A stretch of DNA of 64,000 nt, taken from contig JAZQQZ010000035.1 in assembly GCA_045629305.1 (NCBI GenBank), positions 1-64,000 of the forward strand, read 5' to 3'. Positions 35,543 to 44,397 of this stretch are shown piece by piece. A program made the position numbers and the translations under genes. The notes below the pieces were generated by a model. It did no database searches, had not been told where the DNA came from, and saw only the letters and a list, made by a program, of their open reading frames with translations. Source of the stretch: UBA1227 sp045629305. GTDB lineage: Bacteria; Bacillota; Clostridia; Oscillospirales; Acutalibacteraceae. Position 1 is the first letter of the stretch, and every line of letters begins with the position of its first letter.

Positions 35543-36836
35543 ACTCACAAAGCACGATGCTGAACTCTGGGACAAGATGCATTACATGTTCCGTGACTAC
35601 AACGACCGTATGGTACACGTTGTATTTACCTATGATTACCTAATTGATATTGAAGCTTTGAAAAAGGTTATCATATGCTTTGTTGAAAAGATTCCTGTCC
35701 TTCATTCAAGTTTCATATTCAATGCAAGCAACCCATACTGGGCTGAAAACGACTACACTATAGAGGAAATCCTCACTGTTATTGACGATCCTGATGACCT
35801 TGATTTAGCAGTAGAAGACTTCATTATGCAATACCTTCCTCCTGAGAGCAAACTCCAAATTCAATTTGCTGTCATCAACAAAGATGGAAAGTCCACTCTT
35901 TGCATTGTTGAAAACCATATGTGTATGGACGGCGGTGATCTCAAGTCCTTCCTCGCCTCTTTCTGCGAGTCATATACTGAACTCGTTGAAAACAAAAAGA
36001 GCCCAATTTCAAACGTTAGACAGGGCTCACGTTCTTTCGAAGAAGTATACACAGACCTCTCTCCTCAAGAGAAGCATGCAGCCAAGAAACTTTACAAAAA
36101 TGTTTCCAACAAGGACACACATGGCTTCCCATTTACTGATGATGAAAAGGACGATAAGTCCTTTATAGTTAAGCGAAAAATCAGTGCCGATAAATTTACC
36201 AAATTACGCGCTGCTGGCAAGGCGCTTGATGCAACTGTAAACGATATCCTAGTTGGCACTTTCCTCTACTCTATGTACGAGATAGCAGGTTTTAAACCTG
36301 ATGAAGAAGTTGTTGTATCATGCGCTATTGACCTTAGACGATATATAAGCAACCTTGATGACGTTGGTTATACCAACCACACCGCTTACATGCCATGCTC
36401 AACGCCTGGCAAGGCGCGTGACATCAAGGAAAGTGTTGAGTTTGCAAAAATCTCAGCTCGCAAAAATAAGGACGACCGTTTTATGGGACTCTATGGTCTC
36501 CCACTCCTTAAACTCGCATACAACATAATGCCATACATTGCATCCGAGAACGTAATCAAGATTGGCTACTCTAATCCTCTACTCTCGATGAGTAACATCG
36601 GAGCACTTGATCCTGAAAAGCTCTCACTCTGTGGCAATGCTCCTATCGATGGTTTTATGACAGGCGCCGTTAAGTATAAACCATTTGCCCTAATGTCTGC
36701 GACATCACTAAACGGTGAATTAACACTCGCAATGTGTGAGCGTGGAAACGCCAAGGATAAAGCACTCATTGAGCAATTCTTTGATTCACTAGAGCGCAAC
36801 TTTGACGACCTTATAAATCAAGTAGAAACGAAATAA
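35535..36836 (+). CDS. Condensation-domain-like acyltransferase
   Basis: The 433-aa product has the NRPS-condensation / PapA / alcohol acetyltransferase layout. The active-site motif reads NHMCMDGGD (HxxxDG, His128, Asp132, Gly133; the first His of HHxxxDG is Asn). A second-half segment DATVNDILVGTFL resembles the floor-loop region of such enzymes, and SNIGALDP a late motif. It would join an acyl or peptidyl donor to an alcohol or amine. No carrier protein or adenylation gene is near. ATG 35535 is chosen over upstream starts because of GGAGGGTGAT. Confidence 0.75.
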   Translation: MAKLTKHDAELWDKMHYMFRDYNDRMVHVVFTYDYLIDIEALKKVIICFVEKIPVLHSSFIFNASNPYWAENDYTIEEILTVIDDPDDLDLAVEDFIMQYLPPESKLQIQFAVINKDGKSTLCIVENHMCMDGGDLKSFLASFCESYTELVENKKSPISNVRQGSRSFEEVYTDLSPQEKHAAKKLYKNVSNKDTHGFPFTDDEKDDKSFIVKRKISADKFTKLRAAGKALDATVNDILVGTFLYSMYEIAGFKPDEEVVVSCAIDLRRYISNLDDVGYTNHTAYMPCSTPGKARDIKESVEFAKISARKNKDDRFMGLYGLPLLKLAYNIMPYIASENVIKIGYSNPLLSMSNIGALDPEKLSLCGNAPIDGFMTGAVKYKPFALMSATSLNGELTLAMCERGNAKDKALIEQFFDSLERNFDDLINQVETK

Positions 36837-36847
36837 AGAAAGCCCTT

Positions 36848-36918
36848 CGGCAAATGATATGTACCCCGCTTACTGGTTGTCCAGTAAACGGGGTACATAT
36901 CATTTTGCCGTCTATTTT
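36848..36918. terminator. Long bidirectional terminator hairpin
   Basis: A 21-bp arm CGGCAAATGATATGTACCCCG (36848-36868) pairs with 36889-36910 with one bulged T, and is topped by TTACTGG / CCAGTAA. T-rich flanks on both sides suit termination of both converging transcripts. Confidence 0.85.
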
Positions 36919-38542
36919 ATTCTATTGGTTTCATCGTTGGGAAGAGGATAACGTCACGGATGGACTCGTTGCCTGTTAGAAGCATGACGAGACGATCAAT
37001 GCCGATACCACAACCACCTGTTGGTGGCATACCATACTCAAGAGCACGAACGAAGTCGTCATCAAGCATGTTGGCCTCTTCGTCACCGCAGTCGCGAAGC
37101 ATGAGCTGATGTTTGAAACGCTCCATCTGATCGAGCGGGTCATTGAGCTCTGAATAGGCGTTGCCGTATTCGGTGCCGAGAATGAAGAGCTCGAAACGCT
37201 CGGTGAGATAAGGCTTGCTTGGTTTACGCTTCGTGAGTGGTGATACTTCAACAGGGTAATCCATGATGAATGTAGGCTGCTCAAGGTTCTCCTCAACATA
37301 TTCATCATAGAAGTTTACAAGTATGTCACCCCAGGTCTCTTTACCTTTTTCGAGTTCGATACCTTTTTCTTTAGCGAGGGCGATAGCCTTCTCGTTGTCG
37401 CATGCGAACTCCTCAAAGTCGATACCTGTATATTTCTTAACTGCGTCAGCCATTGTCATGCGTGCAAATGGCTTTTCAAGGTCGATGTCTACGCCCTTGA
37501 AAGTTACTTTATATGTACCATTTGCAGCCATGGCTGCGTTACGGATGATGGCTTCAGTTCTGTCCATCATTCCGTTGTAGTCTGTATATGCCTCATAGAA
37601 TTCGATTGATGTGAATTCTGGGTTGTGCTTTGTATCCATACCTTCGTTTCTGAAGATACGGCCAATCTCATATACTCTCTCCATTCCACCAACGATGAGA
37701 CGCTTGAGCGGAAGCTCTGTTGCGATACGCATATACATATCGAGATCAAGAGAGTTGTGATGTGTTACGAAAGGACGAGCTGTTGCGCCACCTGCGATTG
37801 TATTAAGAACAGGTGTCTCAACTTCAACATATCCAACATCATCAAGTGTCTTGCGAACGGATGAAATGATCTTAGAACGCTTGATGAATGTATCTTTAAC
37901 CTCTGGATTTACGATGAGGTCTACATAGCGCTGACGATAGCGTGTGTCAGCGTCTTTAAGACCATGGAATTTCTCTGGGAGAGGGAGAAGTGACTTTGAA
38001 AGAAGCTTTACACTATTTGCATGAACAGAGATTTCTCCTGTCTTAGTGCGGAAGAGGTAACCTTTGACTTCAAAGATATCTCCAATATCGGACTTCTTGA
38101 ATGCTGCATATGGCTCTTCACCAATAGCATCACGGGAAACATATACCTGAATGTTGCCGTTCTTGTCCTGAATATTACAGAATGAAGCTTTACCCATTAC
38201 ACGCTTGAAGAGCATTCTACCTGCGATTGCAATGTTAATAGGGTCGGCATCGAGAATCTCACGTCTCTCGTTGTAATCAGCATTGATTACTTCGCGAGCA
38301 GCCTGCTCGTCGAGACCGTCAACATTTGGTGCCGGTCTGTCGCCGAGAATCTTTTTCTCATGCTCCTCATAGATTGCTTTGGCCTCAATGGTATGATGAG
38401 TCTGCTCTGCAGTCATAACTTGGAAAGGATCATTTCCGGCTTCCTGCAAAGTCTTGAGCTTATCTATTCTAATCTGTCTTTGCTCATTGGTTTCTTCAGC
38501 AGTGAGCTCGTGCTCCTCTGCTGGATTCTGATTTGCTGGCAT
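36917..38542 (-). CDS. lysS: Lysyl-tRNA synthetase, class II
   Basis: The 541-aa product has the N-terminal OB-fold anticodon domain (KRVMGKASFCNIQDKNG) and the class II core: motif 2 FRNEGMDTKHNPEFTSIEFYEAY and motif 3 GMPPTGGCGIGIDRLVM. The first ~55 residues are a charged extension. It is the last gene of the minus-strand run holB-ricT-greA-lysS, and greA lies 17 nt upstream. ATG 38542 has TTAGGAGAAA before it. Confidence 0.97.
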   Translation of the reverse strand: MPANQNPAEEHELTAEETNEQRQIRIDKLKTLQEAGNDPFQVMTAEQTHHTIEAKAIYEEHEKKILGDRPAPNVDGLDEQAAREVINADYNERREILDADPINIAIAGRMLFKRVMGKASFCNIQDKNGNIQVYVSRDAIGEEPYAAFKKSDIGDIFEVKGYLFRTKTGEISVHANSVKLLSKSLLPLPEKFHGLKDADTRYRQRYVDLIVNPEVKDTFIKRSKIISSVRKTLDDVGYVEVETPVLNTIAGGATARPFVTHHNSLDLDMYMRIATELPLKRLIVGGMERVYEIGRIFRNEGMDTKHNPEFTSIEFYEAYTDYNGMMDRTEAIIRNAAMAANGTYKVTFKGVDIDLEKPFARMTMADAVKKYTGIDFEEFACDNEKAIALAKEKGIELEKGKETWGDILVNFYDEYVEENLEQPTFIMDYPVEVSPLTKRKPSKPYLTERFELFILGTEYGNAYSELNDPLDQMERFKHQLMLRDCGDEEANMLDDDFVRALEYGMPPTGGCGIGIDRLVMLLTGNESIRDVILFPTMKPIE

Positions 38543-38559
38543 TTTATTTCTCCTAAAAT

Positions 38560-39039
38560 TTATTTCTTGAGTTCGATGTCAATAATCTTGTATTTACGTG
38601 GGCCAACTGGTGTGTCAGCTGTGATAGTTGCGCCCTTTTTCTTGCCAAGGAGAGCTTTACCAACTGGAGATTCATCAGAGATACGGCCCTTCATTGGGTT
38701 AGCCTGCTGAGGACCTACGATCTGATATGTCTCTTCTTCTTTAGTTTCAAGGTCACGGATAGTAACCTTAGATGCACGGTTTACTATATCGGCTGAGAGT
38801 TCATCTTCGTCGATAAGTTTATAGTTCTGAAGGATAGCTTCGAGCTCGTTGATACGAGATTCGAGCTTGCCCTGCTCAGATTTAGCTTCGTCATACTCAG
38901 AGTTCTCTGATAAGTCTCCGAATGAGAGAGCTACTTTGATTTTTTCTGCAATGTCCTTACGGCCATTGGTCTTGAGGTCTTCGAGTTCATCCTGAATTTC
39001 TTTAAGACCGTCAGAGGTAAGTAAAATTTCTTCTGCCAC
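38560..39039 (-). CDS. greA: Transcription elongation factor GreA
   Basis: The 159-aa product has the N-terminal coiled coil with AEKIKVALSFGDLSENSEYDEAKSEQ and the acidic tip, and the C-terminal FKBP-like domain (ISDESPVGKALLGKKKG). It rescues backtracked RNA polymerase by stimulating RNA cleavage. The start is GTG 39039, with GAAAGGA about 13 nt away. It sits directly before lysS, as in many Clostridia. Confidence 0.95.
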   Translation of the reverse strand: MAEEILLTSDGLKEIQDELEDLKTNGRKDIAEKIKVALSFGDLSENSEYDEAKSEQGKLESRINELEAILQNYKLIDEDELSADIVNRASKVTIRDLETKEEETYQIVGPQQANPMKGRISDESPVGKALLGKKKGATITADTPVGPRKYKIIDIELKK

Positions 39040-39057
39040 TTTATATCAATCCTTTCT

Positions 39058-39924
39058 TTATTCCTCAATTGCACGAAGCGCGTCGCGCTCCTCTTTAGAT
39101 ACAGTTGTCTTAACGTCGCGAAGTATCTTAATCTGCTTGCGGTTATAAGACACAGGCGCAGCGTCTGGGTTACGGTCAAGCCTTACCTTGACGATGCCGG
39201 AGATAAGGTTGGATTCCGTAACGGTTCCTTTTCCGTCTGCTGTGCTTACGAGTGCGCCTGCTTTAGGCGTCACTTTAGCAAGATGCTCGTATGCTTCTTG
39301 CTCGTATTTTAAGCAGCACATCAGACGGCCACATGTGCCTGATATTTTAACAGGGTTAAGTGAAAGTCCCTGTTCTTTAGCCATTTTAATTGATACTGGT
39401 TGGAACTCACCCATGTAGTCGTGGCAGCAGAATGGTCTGCCACAGATGCCGAGTCCGCCGAGCATCTTTGCCTCGTCACGAACACCAATTTGGCGGAGCT
39501 CGATACGAGTTTTAAATACTGATGCGAGGTCTTTTACAAGTTCACGGAAGTCAACACGACCATCTGCGGTGAAGTAGAAAAGAATCTTGCTGCCATCGAA
39601 TGTATACTCAACTTCTGTGAGCTTCATATCGAGACCGTGCTTTGCAATCTTTTCTTCGCAGATTTTGAAAGCGTCTTCTTCTTTTTTCTTATTCTTTTCG
39701 AGTTGTTTTAAGTCTTCATCTGTCGCAACTCTAAGAATCGGTTTGAGCGGAGCGACAATCTTATCGTCTTCCACCATCTCGTTGCCTGTGGAAACTGTGC
39801 CACATTCAACGCCACGGGCGGTCTCGACGATAACCTGCTGTCCCGGCTCGAGCTTTGTGCCCTTAGGGTCAAAGCAGTAGATCTTGCCGACCTCTTTAAA
39901 TCTAATACCAACTACTTCAGTCAT
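39058..39924 (-). CDS. ricT: PSP1-domain protein RicT (YaaT)
   Basis: The 288-aa product has the PSP1 core: GIRFKEVGKIYCFDP at the start, RIELRQIGVRDEAKMLGG, then the cysteine pairs CGRPFCC and CGRLMCC. In Bacillus, RicT works with RicA and RicF in an Fe-S complex that affects RNase Y processing, sporulation and competence. It overlaps holB by 8 nt, the order seen in Bacillus (holB-yaaT). ATG 39924 has GGAGGTC. Confidence 0.92.
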   Translation of the reverse strand: MTEVVGIRFKEVGKIYCFDPKGTKLEPGQQVIVETARGVECGTVSTGNEMVEDDKIVAPLKPILRVATDEDLKQLEKNKKKEEDAFKICEEKIAKHGLDMKLTEVEYTFDGSKILFYFTADGRVDFRELVKDLASVFKTRIELRQIGVRDEAKMLGGLGICGRPFCCHDYMGEFQPVSIKMAKEQGLSLNPVKISGTCGRLMCCLKYEQEAYEHLAKVTPKAGALVSTADGKGTVTESNLISGIVKVRLDRNPDAAPVSYNRKQIKILRDVKTTVSKEERDALRAIEE

Positions 39925-40729
39925 TTTGACCTCCTGTTAGTTTCGAAACTAGACGTGTGAGCGTTAAGTTCTTGTTGGAATATATGTTGATTGCTTTGCC
40001 AATTTCAATGATTCCATCCTGAATCTTGAAAAGTTCATCACTGCTGAGTGATTTCGACAAAGCGGTTGCTTCTGAAATTGAATCTGTGATGGTAGGCCCA
40101 TCGTTCTGTAATGCGAGTGCATCACGAATGATGCCTTGCAGGCAGTCGAGCGTCAGAGGCAAGTTGTCGAAGTTCTTGTCAAAGCACGCTGTAGCGGCGA
40201 GAACTTCGAATTTATTCCTCTTCGCTACTGCATTCGCGATTTTGCGAGCGAGCTCCTGGCACTCGCCGAAATCCTCAGATGCCTCTAAATTGTCGTCATC
40301 TGAGAGGGAAAAGAGTGCAACACGTGAGAGAACTGTGCCAAGAAGCACAGAATGAGTGTTGCACAGTAGGATAAATGTTGCATAACGAGGTGGCTCTTCG
40401 AGAATCTTGAGAAGAGCATTCTGGGCGTAGTCCTGCATAAGTTCAGCCTTAGCGATTATGTAGATCTTACGCTCATTTTCATTTGGGATAATATATGCAT
40501 CGTCGCGCATCTTTCTTATGATGTCGACGGATATAGTCTTTTTCTTTTCTTCAGGTAATACGATGACTACATCCGGGTGGATGTCAGCCATTACCTTGTC
40601 CTTTTCTCCGACAAGCTGCGACGCGAGCGCGCGTGCCTCGCTTAGCCTGTCCTCATATGTGCCTCCGTCTATGACGAGGGCGTGAGGAACACGGCCGGAG
40701 TCCAGGAGAACCTGTAACTTATCTAGCAT
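39917..40729 (-). CDS. holB: DNA polymerase III delta' subunit
   Basis: The 270-aa product has the clamp-loader pattern HALVIDGG, ADIHPDVVIV, AQNALLKILEEPP and LLCNTHSVLLGTVLSR, without a working Walker A or zinc cysteines, as expected for delta'. It opens the sliding clamp together with the gamma/tau and delta subunits. It overlaps ricT and follows the membrane protein gene by 1 nt. Confidence 0.88.
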   Translation of the reverse strand: MLDKLQVLLDSGRVPHALVIDGGTYEDRLSEARALASQLVGEKDKVMADIHPDVVIVLPEEKKKTISVDIIRKMRDDAYIIPNENERKIYIIAKAELMQDYAQNALLKILEEPPRYATFILLCNTHSVLLGTVLSRVALFSLSDDDNLEASEDFGECQELARKIANAVAKRNKFEVLAATACFDKNFDNLPLTLDCLQGIIRDALALQNDGPTITDSISEATALSKSLSSDELFKIQDGIIEIGKAINIYSNKNLTLTRLVSKLTGGQND

Positions 40730-40730
40730 A

Positions 40731-41624
40731 CTAGTTGTCCTCGTCTACTTCGCTTGTAAGCGGAGTAACTGTGAATAGGAATGATGTGATAAAGATTGCC
40801 ATTGTAAGATCGGCAAGGTTAAATGGATAAGCTGAAGGAATGAGACTTCCCTTGCCTGTGATGATGAGAATGAGTGGAGCGAGTGCGGTTACAAAGCCAA
40901 AGAAAGCGGCACATGTACCTGAGAACCAGAAAATCCACATGCTGTGCTCACCGTTGATGTCGGATGCGATTCTTGCAAATGAAAGGAAGAAAATGCTGGC
41001 AAATGCAAGCATTATAAGCTGCAAGAAAAGCTGTGATACATTCTTGAAGTTTACTGGATCAATGAAATGTGCAATGATTCTAACCATTGCCCAAAGTGCA
41101 GGCGATAGCGCGAGGAGTCGGCTCTTCTCGTACTTGTTCTTTCCGCTAAAATATGAAATTGTTACGAAACAGAAATAGATTGCGGAAAGAATTCCGAAGA
41201 GCGACTCGAAACCGAGCGCAAGTACGCCTGATGAGATAAGATATCCGAAAACATTAGATGCTTTGGAAATAAGTCCTGTTGAAAGTGTATCAAGGAGTGA
41301 TGTAACTGATGTGATTGTTGAGAATATCATTCCGATTACGAAAAGAACACTGAATATGCCGAGTGGAATATCCTTTTCTTCTGTGAAAACAGGCTTCGCC
41401 ATAATTTCACTGAAGAATGAGAGTATGAATGCTACGAGAGCAAATACTATTCCAATTATGTAGATGGATAAAACTGTGAAATCGCGAACTGACCAGAAAC
41501 CTGTAAGAGGGTCTATGCAGTTTCCAAGCTGGAATACGCGAAGAGGTACAGTTACAAATACAAATATTGCCAACACAAGAAGTAGTGGCGTAGGGGAAAG
41601 ATTCTTAAACTTTAAATTCTTCAT
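40731..41624 (-). CDS. Unknown polytopic membrane protein at head of the holB operon
   Basis: The 297-aa product begins MKNLKFKNLSPTPLLLV and has about eight membrane segments with few charged residues. ATG 41624 is preferred over GTG 41633, which lies within the GGAGTG site. I do not recognise a family. Spacing of 1 nt to holB suggests co-transcription. No promoter is clearly visible upstream on the minus strand. Confidence 0.65.
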   Translation of the reverse strand: MKNLKFKNLSPTPLLLVLAIFVFVTVPLRVFQLGNCIDPLTGFWSVRDFTVLSIYIIGIVFALVAFILSFFSEIMAKPVFTEEKDIPLGIFSVLFVIGMIFSTITSVTSLLDTLSTGLISKASNVFGYLISSGVLALGFESLFGILSAIYFCFVTISYFSGKNKYEKSRLLALSPALWAMVRIIAHFIDPVNFKNVSQLFLQLIMLAFASIFFLSFARIASDINGEHSMWIFWFSGTCAAFFGFVTALAPLILIITGKGSLIPSAYPFNLADLTMAIFITSFLFTVTPLTSEVDEDN

Positions 41625-41777
41625 ATCAATCACTCCGAAGATATAATATATATCAATTAAGTAAAAATATACTTACACAGTTAAATTATTATATACCATT
41701 TATATATTAAAAATCAACCGCGAAATGGCTTTGAAAAGTATCCAAAAAAATATTTTTATTTTATATAAAAAGCAATG

Positions 41778-41806
41778 TTGACATTGGGGTAAAAGTGCCA
41801 TATAAT
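41778..41806 (+). promoter_or_regulatory. Consensus promoter of the nrdD operon
   Basis: TTGACA (41778-41783), exactly 17 nt, TATAAT (41801-41806): a perfect vegetative promoter. Together with the NrdR boxes it suggests strong transcription held back by a repressor. Confidence 0.92.
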
Positions 41807-41842
41807 GATATACACTGACAACGGAAACACAATATATTGTGT
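41795..41842 (+). promoter_or_regulatory. Pair of NrdR boxes
   Basis: ACACAATATATTGTGT (41827-41842) is a perfect 16-bp palindrome that fits the known NrdR-box consensus. A weaker match (41795-41810, shared CxATATA core) lies 32 bp upstream, three helical turns, and covers the -10 box. NrdR represses ribonucleotide reductase operons when dATP is high. The first box is the less certain one. Confidence 0.8.
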
Positions 41843-41868
41843 TTTTTATATTTTTTGGAGGACATACG

Positions 41869-44196
41869 ATGATTGAAACCATTATCAAGAGAGACGGCAG
41901 AGCAGTACCGTTCTCGATCGACAAGATAGCACAGGCTATCTTCAAAGCTGCAGAAGCAACAGGAGGAAGCAACTATGACGAGTCTTTAGAGCTCGCTCAG
42001 AAGGTTGTTGCTTACATTGAATCAACTGGAAATACTCGTCCAACAGTCGAGGAAATCCAGGATTCAGTAGAAAAAGTTTTAATTGAAAGTGGTCATGCAA
42101 GAACAGCAAAGAAGTTCATTCTTTACCGTTCTGAGCGTTCACGTGTACGTGAGATGAACACTCGTCTTATGAAGACTTATGAAGGTCTTACATTTAAAGA
42201 CGCTAAAGAAAATGATATTAAACGTGAGAATGCTAACATCGATGGCGATACATCAATGGGAACAATGCTCAAGTATGGTTCAGAGGGCGCAAAGCAGTTC
42301 AATGAGCTCTACGTTCTTAAGCCAGAGCATTCTAAGGCACATGTTGAGGGTGATATCCATATTCACGACCTCGACTTCTTGACACTTACAACAACATGCT
42401 GCCAGATCGACATTAGCAAGCTCTTCAAAGGCGGTTTCTCAACAGGTCATGGTTTCCTTCGTGAGCCAAACGACATTTCATCTTATGCTGCTCTTTCTGC
42501 AATCGCAATTCAGTCAAACCAGAACGACCAACACGGTGGTCAGAGTATCCCTGCTTTCGATACTTTCCTTGCTCCTGGTGTAAAGAAGACATATAGAAAG
42601 TTCTACATCTCTAACTTAAGTAAGGGCCTTGAGCTTCTCTGCGAGTTCGAAGATGCAACAGAGCCAACAAAGAATCTCTGTGCTGAAATCGAAAATACCT
42701 ACGGCGTAAGCCCAGTACTTGCAAATGATAATGACTATCAGGCACATGAGGCATATCTCCTTATCAACAAGTACGGCATTGCAACTGAAAAAGTTAAGAA
42801 GGCACAGAACTTTGCACTTAAGAAGGCTGTAAAAGAGACAGATAAGCAGACATTCCAGGCAATGGAAGCTTTCGTACACAACCTTAACACAATGCACTCA
42901 CGTGCAGGTGCTCAGGTTCCATTCTCATCAATCTCTCTCGGTGATGATCCATCACCAGAGGCAAGAATGGTTACAAAGAACTTCCTTCTCTCAACAGACG
43001 CTGGTCTTGGTAATGGTGAAACAGCAATCTTCCCAGTATCAATTTTCCGTGTTAAGGATGGCGTTAACTACAAGCCAGAGGATCCAAACTATGACCTCTT
43101 CAAGCTTGCAATGAGAGTATCTGCTAAGCGTTTGTTCCCTAACTTCTGCTTCGCAGATTCAACATTCAATGCACCTGGTTATGATGTAAACGATTACAAC
43201 TCTAAGGTTGCATACATGGGTTGCCGTACACGTGTTAAGAGCAATGTATACGACCCAAGCCGTGAGGTTACTTGCGGACGTGGTAACCTCTCATTCACAT
43301 CAATCAACCTTCCAAGAATTGCTATTAAGGCAAATGGAAATATTGATACATTCTTCGAGGATCTCGATAGAAAGATTGATCTCGTATTTGATCAGCTCTA
43401 TGACAGATTCCTTATTCAGGGTCACCGTAAGGTTTACAACTATCCGTTCCTTATGGGACAGGGACTCTGGCTTGATTCTGATAAATTAAAGCCAGACGAT
43501 GAGCTCATGGAAGTATTAAAGCATGGTACTCTTACAGTTGGTTTCATCGGACTTGCAGAGGCACTTAAAGCTCTTATCGGTTCTCACCACGGTGAGACTC
43601 AAGAGGCTCGTAACCTCGGTCTTGAAATCATTAGCCATATGCGTCAGCGTACAGACGCTAAGGCTAAGGAGACAGGCCTTAACTACTCACTTATCGCTAC
43701 ACCTGCAGAGGGTCTTTCAGGACGTTTCGTTCGTATGGACCGCGAGCGCTATGGCGTAATCCCAGGTGTTACAGATAGAGCTTATTACACCAACTCATTC
43801 CACGTTCCTGTATATTTCCCAATCTCAGCATTTGAGAAGATCAAGATTGAGGCACCTTATCACGCAATCACCAACGGTGGTCACATCTCATACATTGAGA
43901 TGGATGGTAACCCACTCGACAACCTTGATGCATTTGAATCAGTTATTCGTTGCATGAAGGAGAGCAACATGGGTTATGCTTCAATTAACCACCCTGTTGA
44001 CCGTGACCCTGTATGTGGATATACTGGAATTATAGGAGATACATGTCCACGTTGCGGACGCCATGATGGTGAAGCTGTATCCGAAGAAGTTCTTATGAAG
44101 ATTAAGGGCTACTCCCATAACACATGCTCCTGTGATGAGAACCCACTTGAAGAAGCAGACAAGGTTGCTCATCCAGTAGATGCTGAAGCAGTTTAA
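41869..44196 (+). CDS. nrdD: Anaerobic ribonucleoside-triphosphate reductase, catalytic part without glycyl-radical domain
   Basis: The 775-aa product starts at ATG 41869 behind GGAGGACA. It has an N-terminal ATP-cone (~1-95: IIKRDGRAVPFSIDKIAQAI) and the class III core (HSRAGAQVPFSSISLG; TCGRGNLSFTSINLPR with a catalytic Cys; NGGHISYIEMDGNPLDN). Near the end is a zinc site, CGYTGIIGDTCPRCG, followed by a short Cys pair (CSC). In ordinary NrdD the chain then runs into an R-x-x-GY glycyl-radical loop. Here it stops with two TAA codons, and that loop is in the next ORF. It reduces NTPs to dNTPs without oxygen. Confidence 0.93.
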   Translation: MIETIIKRDGRAVPFSIDKIAQAIFKAAEATGGSNYDESLELAQKVVAYIESTGNTRPTVEEIQDSVEKVLIESGHARTAKKFILYRSERSRVREMNTRLMKTYEGLTFKDAKENDIKRENANIDGDTSMGTMLKYGSEGAKQFNELYVLKPEHSKAHVEGDIHIHDLDFLTLTTTCCQIDISKLFKGGFSTGHGFLREPNDISSYAALSAIAIQSNQNDQHGGQSIPAFDTFLAPGVKKTYRKFYISNLSKGLELLCEFEDATEPTKNLCAEIENTYGVSPVLANDNDYQAHEAYLLINKYGIATEKVKKAQNFALKKAVKETDKQTFQAMEAFVHNLNTMHSRAGAQVPFSSISLGDDPSPEARMVTKNFLLSTDAGLGNGETAIFPVSIFRVKDGVNYKPEDPNYDLFKLAMRVSAKRLFPNFCFADSTFNAPGYDVNDYNSKVAYMGCRTRVKSNVYDPSREVTCGRGNLSFTSINLPRIAIKANGNIDTFFEDLDRKIDLVFDQLYDRFLIQGHRKVYNYPFLMGQGLWLDSDKLKPDDELMEVLKHGTLTVGFIGLAEALKALIGSHHGETQEARNLGLEIISHMRQRTDAKAKETGLNYSLIATPAEGLSGRFVRMDRERYGVIPGVTDRAYYTNSFHVPVYFPISAFEKIKIEAPYHAITNGGHISYIEMDGNPLDNLDAFESVIRCMKESNMGYASINHPVDRDPVCGYTGIIGDTCPRCGRHDGEAVSEEVLMKIKGYSHNTCSCDENPLEEADKVAHPVDAEAV

Positions 44197-44229
44197 TAAA
44201 ATTTTGACATATAGAAAGAAGATTATTTT

Positions 44230-44397
44230 ATGGATAACAAAATGGTAGGCGAAGGCGTAAAGTTCGAGAGAATCAGAAGAATCACTGGTTACCTTGTAGG
44301 TACACTTGATCGTTTTAACGATGCAAAATATGCTGAGGTAAATGATAGAGTTAAGCACTCAATTGGTACTGGCGCAGGAGAGTTCGAGCAGGTATAA
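44230..44397 (+). CDS. Separate 55-residue glycyl-radical domain of NrdD
   Basis: This small ORF lies 33 nt after nrdD; its TAA shares one base with the nrdG ATG. The product carries RIRRITGYLVGTLDRFNDAK and then AEVNDRVKH, which is the C-terminal radical loop normally fused to NrdD. Gly20 in ITGYL is the likely radical site set by NrdG. The ribosome-binding site is weak (GAAAGAAG, 44215-44222). It may join NrdD as a subunit, or act as a spare radical domain in the way YfiD patches pyruvate formate-lyase. As nrdD has no such loop of its own, it is probably required. Confidence 0.88.
   Translation: MDNKMVGEGVKFERIRRITGYLVGTLDRFNDAKYAEVNDRVKHSIGTGAGEFEQV

Noticed and set aside
44190..44235. 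Frameshift or readthrough joining nrdD to the radical-domain ORF
   Set aside because: Two consecutive TAA codons, 33 nt of AT-rich spacer and a fresh ATG make a split gene more likely than recoding; no slippery heptamer is seen.
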